A DNA stretch of 64,000 bases from Acidobacteriota bacterium (lineage in GTDB: Bacteria; Acidobacteriota; Vicinamibacteria; Vicinamibacterales; UBA2999), in assembly GCA_020851565.1 (NCBI GenBank), contig JADZCN010000022.1:39197-103196 (forward strand), written 5' to 3'. Below the pieces are notes generated by a model. The model made no database searches and had not been told where the DNA came from. It saw only the letters and a list, made by a program, of their open reading frames with translations. This document shows positions 59,833 through 64,000 of the stretch, in pieces (the stretch's first letter is position 1; every line of letters starts with the position of its first letter). Both the position numbers and the translations under genes were made by a program.

Positions 59833-61311
59833 TTACGTACCGACCGCTTCCATCGCACTGATGAGGTGGGGCCATACCTGCTGTGTGACGTAACCCTCGA
59901 CGCCAGCGAACGGACCTATAGAGACTTCGATAATGCGAAAGCCCTCTGCTGCCACGTCGTGCACGCGCGGGCCGCTGCCCGGATAGCACACTACAATCGT
60001 CTTGACGCCAAAGCTCTGCATGTAGATCTGGCATTCCGCCAGGGCGTGACTCGGCGCACGGTTGCTACTGTCGACGCGGTATTTGGCGTCAACCAGCAGA
60101 CCGCGCTTCTGTTGCCTGTCAATTATCGATACGTCTGGCGTCATCTCAGTCGGGCGGCTCGACGCGTGCCGCCAATTTTTGAACTCTGGCGACGGCGGGG
60201 ACGTGTCATAGTAGAAATCAAATCTTTCAGATTGTCGGACTGGCACGGCGAGCCGACCGCGAAAGACCGGAACGGAGGCTGTCGCTCCAGCTGCTTGCGC
60301 CAGCAGTTTCACGACATAAGCTTCGTAGATCGCATCGGAATACCCGACATACGCGAACGTGTCGGCAACCTTTTGTCCTGGGTGCCAGGCAAGCTGCTTC
60401 GTCATCTCCTCGTAGATGTCACACACTTCGGCGTATCGAGAATCGGCCAGCTCGCGGGACGTCGGCTTGTCGGGGATGTTCCACCGCCGGTGCTGAAGGT
60501 TGGAGAATGGCCGGAGGTCGCGTGCGGCTGAAAGATCCAACACCATCGCTTTCACGGTCGCCTTAGCCTGTGGCGCGATACCCTCGGCTCGGAGCACTTC
60601 CCTCGCTAGAAGACCGGCATCTGCGAGCAGACGAGTCATCCGAAGATTGCCAACCGTTTCGACCGTTGCCTCGCGACCTCGCACCACGCCGAGCCGAGGA
60701 GCGTACCGTCGTCCTCGAAACTCAATGATTCCGCGCGGATGTTCCTCGAGAGCGGCTGTCGGCTGCTGACGGACCAAGCTCAGTGTCTGCGTCAACATCA
60801 ACCTACCGGAGCGTGAACGTCCCCGAAGTTCTGTTGCCGTATGCTCGCGCGCTGGCCTCTGTGAGATCTCTCGCGCGAGCCTAGCGAGGTCCTTCACTCT
60901 GCGGTCCAGCCACGCAAAATCAACGCGCGGATCGCGGACAGTCGCGCCGTCCGAGAAAACAATCTGCTGTCCCCAAGAAAGCCCCGCTGCGTGAATGTCC
61001 TTCAGTATCGCAAGGATGCCTGCTAGCCGCAGCTTCCCGTCGTCCGTGGCGAAGTAGAACTTCGAGTCACCGATCTGAAAGTAGTGATATCCGACAGACC
61101 GATGCGCGTCGAGAACGAAATGCCCCCTATCGTGTGTCTGATTCAGGACGACGGTGCACGGGCTGCCGTCCAGTATGGCCGTTGACGGCAGTTCTTCGCC
61201 CTCGCACTCGAACGCGAGAAACTCTCCTGGAATGATGCTCGGAGCTAACGAGCTGGCTGGCAGAACTTCCTGCCGCGTGCCGCCGAAAATAACCGACAAC
61301 TTGATCGGCAT
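59833..61311 (-). CDS. DUF2357/McrC-like PD-(D/E)xK nuclease
   Basis: A 492-residue protein. The C-terminal third has a restriction-endonuclease-like site: helix glutamate E330 (YEAYVVKLL), then D393 in TPDVSII and D408-x-K410 in GLLVDAKYRVD. Upstream, PFSNLQHRRWNIPDKPT and EVCDIYEEM resemble the DUF2357 group that pairs with McrB-type AAA+ proteins. Residues 1-~200 may bind the partner or DNA. The gene is 18 bp downstream of the DNA methyltransferase in the same direction, and convergent with the TIGR00027 gene (43 bp). It probably cleaves DNA when activated by the AAA+ motor. Confidence 0.82.
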   Translation of the reverse strand: MPIKLSVIFGGTRQEVLPASSLAPSIIPGEFLAFECEGEELPSTAILDGSPCTVVLNQTHDRGHFVLDAHRSVGYHYFQIGDSKFYFATDDGKLRLAGILAILKDIHAAGLSWGQQIVFSDGATVRDPRVDFAWLDRRVKDLARLAREISQRPAREHTATELRGRSRSGRLMLTQTLSLVRQQPTAALEEHPRGIIEFRGRRYAPRLGVVRGREATVETVGNLRMTRLLADAGLLAREVLRAEGIAPQAKATVKAMVLDLSAARDLRPFSNLQHRRWNIPDKPTSRELADSRYAEVCDIYEEMTKQLAWHPGQKVADTFAYVGYSDAIYEAYVVKLLAQAAGATASVPVFRGRLAVPVRQSERFDFYYDTSPPSPEFKNWRHASSRPTEMTPDVSIIDRQQKRGLLVDAKYRVDSSNRAPSHALAECQIYMQSFGVKTIVVCYPGSGPRVHDVAAEGFRIIEVSIGPFAGVEGYVTQQVWPHLISAMEAVGT

Positions 61312-61329
61312 AAAACGAACGGCAGCAGA

Positions 61330-62316
61330 CTACTGTGCAGCAGCCCGCAGGGATACAGTTGTTGCGCCTGATTCGTCCAACGACATCAGCCGCTTCAAGA
61401 CGAACTGCACGTAGTCGGGGTGCAATTCGATTCCAGTCACATTGCGATTCATCTTTAGCGCGACGGCCATCGTGGTTCCCGACCCAACAAACGGGTCGAG
61501 TACGTGTCCTCCAGGCGGACAGCCGCACTTCAGACACTTTTCAACCAGCGCCGATGGGAAAGGAGCAAAATGTGCGCCCGGCGTGTCTGAACGCGGCACG
61601 ATGTGCCACAAGTCTTCCTCGCCGGCGATCGCCGTGCGGTCGAAATAGTATCGGGGACCTTTGGAGAAGATGAATACGTGCTCGTGCGTGAGCCGCGGAC
61701 GATCGTGCGCGGTAGGCTCCGGCAATGCTCCAGGACGCTTCCAGACGACATCGCTTCGAAGGGTCCAGCCGTCCTCCTGCATTGCCAGTGCAACACGCCA
61801 AGGGATCCCGATCAAAGACTTGCGTGGCAAGCCAAGCCCAGGGCCATCGACTGCTCTCAGCTTCTTCCTGGACCAAGAGCGGCCGTTGCTTTTCGCGTCG
61901 TTACCGTGCGGCTTACCCTTTGCGGAGTAATACGTGTCTCCGAGGTTCAGAAACACAACGCCGTCCGGCTTGAGAATTCTCTTAATCTGCCGAAAGCAAT
62001 CGACAATCTCGCCGACATAGCCCTGAATCGTCGGCTCGTGGCCAATCTGTCCTTCGACTCCGTAGTCGCGTTGGCAGTAATAGGGCGGGCTCGTTACAAC
62101 GCAGTTGATACTCTCCGACGCCAGTAGCGGCAGCGCAGTCTGGGCGGCGCCCTCTAGCAGCGTCCACCGCGAACCGTTTGCGGCAACGGAGGAGAACTGC
62201 TGGACGATGCCCACCTTGACGCCTTCAATCGTCCCGGCAGGCGTCGGTCCGGGATGACCGTTTTCCGCTCTTCCCGAGGCTCCTTTGACCGCTTTCGAAC
62301 CCGCGACTTTTGACAT
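61330..62316 (-). CDS. Beta-class DNA methyltransferase (N4-cytosine or N6-adenine)
   Basis: A 328-residue site-specific DNA methyltransferase. The catalytic motif IV comes first, TSPPYYCQRDYG (residues 75-86), then a variable target-recognition part, then LDPFVGSGTTMAVALKMNR as motif I near residue 276, the beta-class order. SPPY favours N4-cytosine, but N6-adenine members also exist. HGNDAKSNGRSWSRKKLR in the recognition region is basic. The ATG at 62316 has an AGAGG site and overlaps the stop of a small upstream ORF. It presumably protects the host sites cut by the linked McrBC-like pair. Confidence 0.9.
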   Translation of the reverse strand: MSKVAGSKAVKGASGRAENGHPGPTPAGTIEGVKVGIVQQFSSVAANGSRWTLLEGAAQTALPLLASESINCVVTSPPYYCQRDYGVEGQIGHEPTIQGYVGEIVDCFRQIKRILKPDGVVFLNLGDTYYSAKGKPHGNDAKSNGRSWSRKKLRAVDGPGLGLPRKSLIGIPWRVALAMQEDGWTLRSDVVWKRPGALPEPTAHDRPRLTHEHVFIFSKGPRYYFDRTAIAGEEDLWHIVPRSDTPGAHFAPFPSALVEKCLKCGCPPGGHVLDPFVGSGTTMAVALKMNRNVTGIELHPDYVQFVLKRLMSLDESGATTVSLRAAAQ

Positions 62317-62591
62317 CACAGCCTCTCTTGGCACCACGGTGACCGATCTTTGAACACACCTCGGACGGAACAGGTCACGCCAGGCTGATCTCCTCGTACC
62401 GCAATGATATGCAACATCTTGAGCGTGTCAAGGATGGCTACCACAACTGCTTGTGGGTCGGATGACCAACGGAGTTCAACTTGGGATTCAGGTTCAACGT
62501 CATGGTCGCGGCGGGCTCGAGTTGGCGCCCGCATCATCGACCACCGCAGGCGCTGGGCTTCGACCACGCTGACGAGCTGAAGGCATGCCAT
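62316..62591 (-). CDS. Small ORF coupled to the DNA methyltransferase
   Basis: A 91-codon frame starting MACLQLVSVVEAQRL; its stop overlaps the methyltransferase start (TGATG). QVELRWSSDPQAVVVAILDT and VTCSVRGVFKDRSPW look protein-like. I do not recognise it; it could be a controller or adaptor, or a chance frame. The frame extends upstream to 62795, but that part looks random. There is no clear ribosome site. Confidence 0.4.
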   Translation of the reverse strand: MACLQLVSVVEAQRLRWSMMRAPTRARRDHDVEPESQVELRWSSDPQAVVVAILDTLKMLHIIAVRGDQPGVTCSVRGVFKDRSPWCQERL

Positions 62592-63123
62592 GACGCGAGA
62601 GGAGCTGTTCTCCGTTACGTGGTTTGGTCCGACGTTGTCGGAGTGTTCCGGAAATGCCGCCACACTCCGCGCAGATCGACAGCGGCTGCAGTCTGCTCCT
62701 CGGGTGATCCAGGCACCGGTGCGGGGGCCTTGCTCGCGATCGATGCGCACAGCGTTCAACAACCCTTCGAAGGACCGAAGGTTAACGACGAGCACCGATT
62801 GCCAGTGAGAGCCTCGATCGAGCCAAGGCGAGCCGATCCGCTTTGGATCGTGCGCTCGATCTCGCGCGGCATTCCGAGCCGCGCGCGCTTAAGAAGTGCG
62901 GTGCGAACGACGAACTCGCTCGACTATAGCGCCAACAGGTTCGCGATGCAAGCAGGTAACTGAGCTGCGCACACCCTACTGGGGCGTGGGTCCGCTCTGT
63001 GGGACCACCGCCGCTGGTTCGGGTGCAAGATCTTCGCTCCGCACGACGTTCATCCCCGTAGCGGCATCGACCAGTCGCGCTTGCCGGCGTCACCTCGGAC
63101 CAACTCGCAAGTGAGCCCACACC
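62592..63123. other. Gene-poor segment right of the methyltransferase
   Basis: About 530 bases with only short, arginine/serine-rich shadow frames on both strands and no recognisable gene or repeat. Base composition is intermediate between the island and the chromosome. Confidence 0.5.
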
Positions 63124-63447
63124 TTGAATAACCGGTCCCCGTCGGCCAACGCCGACCTGCCACTCAATTGCCCATGGTGTGGCTGGCGTCTGTCGTACCT
63201 GGCGCCACAAGGCGACGCTGAGGCTTACCGGTGTCACAGACACGGGATTGTCCTGCTACTCCGCTGCGGGCGCCTCGTACCCGGACCACGCGCTAACACG
63301 GAGTCGAAGGCTGTCCGCCATCAGCCAAGTGACTCCGACCGCCAGGCGGCCATTGCCGCGGTGGAGTGGCCGGTGGGCGGTAGACGGAGCCTACGCAGGC
63401 GTGGCAGCATCTCGGCGAGCCCGAGGTGTCACCGCGCTGGCGGTTGA
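63124..63447 (+). CDS. Small zinc-ribbon-like hypothetical protein
   Basis: A 107-codon frame from a TTG. The first ~60 residues look real: NCPWCGWRLSYLAPQGDAEA then YRCHRHGIVLLLRCGRLVPG, a C-x2-C...C-x2-H pattern like short zinc-ribbon proteins of Acidobacteriota (from memory, not searched). The last ~45 residues are low-complexity, so the gene may be frameshifted or may end earlier. No clear ribosome site precedes the TTG. Confidence 0.45.
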   Translation: MNNRSPSANADLPLNCPWCGWRLSYLAPQGDAEAYRCHRHGIVLLLRCGRLVPGPRANTESKAVRHQPSDSDRQAAIAAVEWPVGGRRSLRRRGSISASPRCHRAGG

Positions 63448-63540
63448 ACCCGCTGGTGCCATGCGGGCTCCTGGGCGGAGGCCGGAATCGTCCCAAGGTT
63501 CCTCTTGCAGAGTGGTCCTTGTAGCCGCTACCGTCCCCGC

Positions 63541-64000
63541 ATGAGCTGGTCCCCTGACGTGAGGTACGCCTGCCGGGCGCTGCGCCGTGCCCCCGGATTC
63601 GCCACCGGGGCGGTGCTCACCATCGGGCTGGGCGTCGGGGTGACCACAGCCGTGCTCACCGTGGCGGATACGGTCCTGCGGCGTCCCCTTCCGTATCCGC
63701 ATGCCGAGCGCCTGGTCCGGTTCGTGGACGAGCCGTCGGCGGACGGCCCTGCCGAACGGACGCCCACCACGGTCGAACCGGACGAGTTGGCGGAGCTGGA
63801 GCGTCGGCTCACGCTGGTGACCGAGCTGGGCGTCTACGTCGGCGCCACGGCCACGATCACGAGCGGGGGCGATGCCATCCCGCTCACCATCACGCGCATG
63901 TCGGCGTCGTTCTTCCCGATGCTGGGTGTCTCGCCGGTGTTTGGACGACCCTTCACGCGCGTCGAGGAGCGTGGCGCCGGCGCACTGCCCCTTGTTCTCA
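63541..64000 (+). CDS. ADOP-type MacB/FtsX permease (3' end beyond the window)
   Basis: The first 153 codons of a large permease. WSPDVRYACRALRRAPGFAT followed by the TM helix AVLTIGLGVGVTTAVLTVAD and then RPLPYPHAERLV is the very characteristic N-terminus of the Acidobacteriota duplicated-permease (ADOP) proteins, with a MacB-type periplasmic domain starting at PDELAELERR and MSASFFPMLGVSPVFGRPF. Full proteins are ~800 residues with two FtsX domains. These usually work with an ATP-binding protein in export or mechanotransmission; the substrate is unknown. Confidence 0.9.
   Translation, partial: MSWSPDVRYACRALRRAPGFATGAVLTIGLGVGVTTAVLTVADTVLRRPLPYPHAERLVRFVDEPSADGPAERTPTTVEPDELAELERRLTLVTELGVYVGATATITSGGDAIPLTITRMSASFFPMLGVSPVFGRPFTRVEERGAGALPLVL

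Noticed and set aside
62782..63243. 153-codon minus-strand frame in the gap right of the methyltransferase
   Set aside because: Ser/Arg-rich, no motif, no ribosome site, and opposite the more plausible zinc-ribbon frame.

Overview
The window is about 64 kb of mostly very GC-rich DNA (by eye near 70% G+C). Tight head-to-tail genes overlap by 4 bases (ATGA or GTGA). The right edge carries the N-terminus of a MacB/FtsX permease of the 'ADOP' type. With a Ser/Thr kinase-TPR protein, a DUF362 protein, split NHEJ polymerase and ligase genes and intergenic 7-9 bp tandem repeats, this suggests an Acidobacteriota chromosome, perhaps Vicinamibacteria. That assignment is inferred from gene content; there is no rRNA in the window.

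Region 1 (1-13.2 kb) looks like anaerobic/nitrate respiration. It holds narG (its last ~60 codons fall outside the window) behind a membrane-anchored dihaem cytochrome c, as in the Thermus narC-narG order. Next come two U32-family proteins with UbiU/UbiV-like cysteine patterns, a NarX/NarL-type two-component system, a TDT/SLAC1-family transporter with a small membrane protein, a nitronate-monooxygenase-like flavoprotein and a HAD phosphatase. Three intergenic spots here carry the same 16-bp palindrome TATGAC-N4-GTCATA. It has the TGA-N6-TCA core of CRP/FNR sites and is probably the operator of a local regulon.

Region 2 (13.2-27.3 kb) holds a multi-S1-domain protein, an ABC-F ATPase, a Tat-type DUF362 protein, an alpha/beta hydrolase coupled to a kinase-TolB-TPR protein, and a leftward cassette of unknown function: a possible acetoacetate-decarboxylase-like protein, a sorbitol-dehydrogenase-like small subunit, a GMC flavoprotein and a VioB-type ferritin-like protein. 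A phospholipase-D-like protein faces it.

Region 3 (27.3-41.8 kb) is a surface-polysaccharide locus. Leftward genes: MurJ/Wzx-type flippase, methyltransferase, two GT4 glycosyltransferases, a polytopic membrane protein, asparagine synthase, methyltransferase and a secreted FN3-transglutaminase protein. Rightward genes: two GT4 enzymes and a WecA-like transferase fused to a FlaA1-type Rossmann domain. The two halves diverge from a shared promoter near 37.67 kb.

Region 4 (41.8-56.3 kb) is mixed housekeeping: a secreted M14 metallopeptidase with a Gly-Ala-Ser repeat, a Uup-like ABC-F protein, a Tat-exported amine oxidase, convergent NHEJ polymerase and ATP-dependent ligase genes, an S74-domain secreted protein, a cNMP-patatin phospholipase, a degenerate beta-lactamase-fold protein and tRNA-Ser(GGA).

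Region 5 (56.3-63.5 kb), right beside the tRNA, is visibly lower in GC and less densely coded. It carries a McrBC-like restriction system: an McrB-type AAA+ ATPase, a DUF2357/McrC-like PD-(D/E)xK nuclease, a beta-class SPPY DNA methyltransferase with a small coupled ORF, and an embedded TIGR00027-type methyltransferase. This is the best candidate for an unusual system. The host-like backbone resumes with a small zinc-ribbon ORF and the ADOP permease at the right edge.
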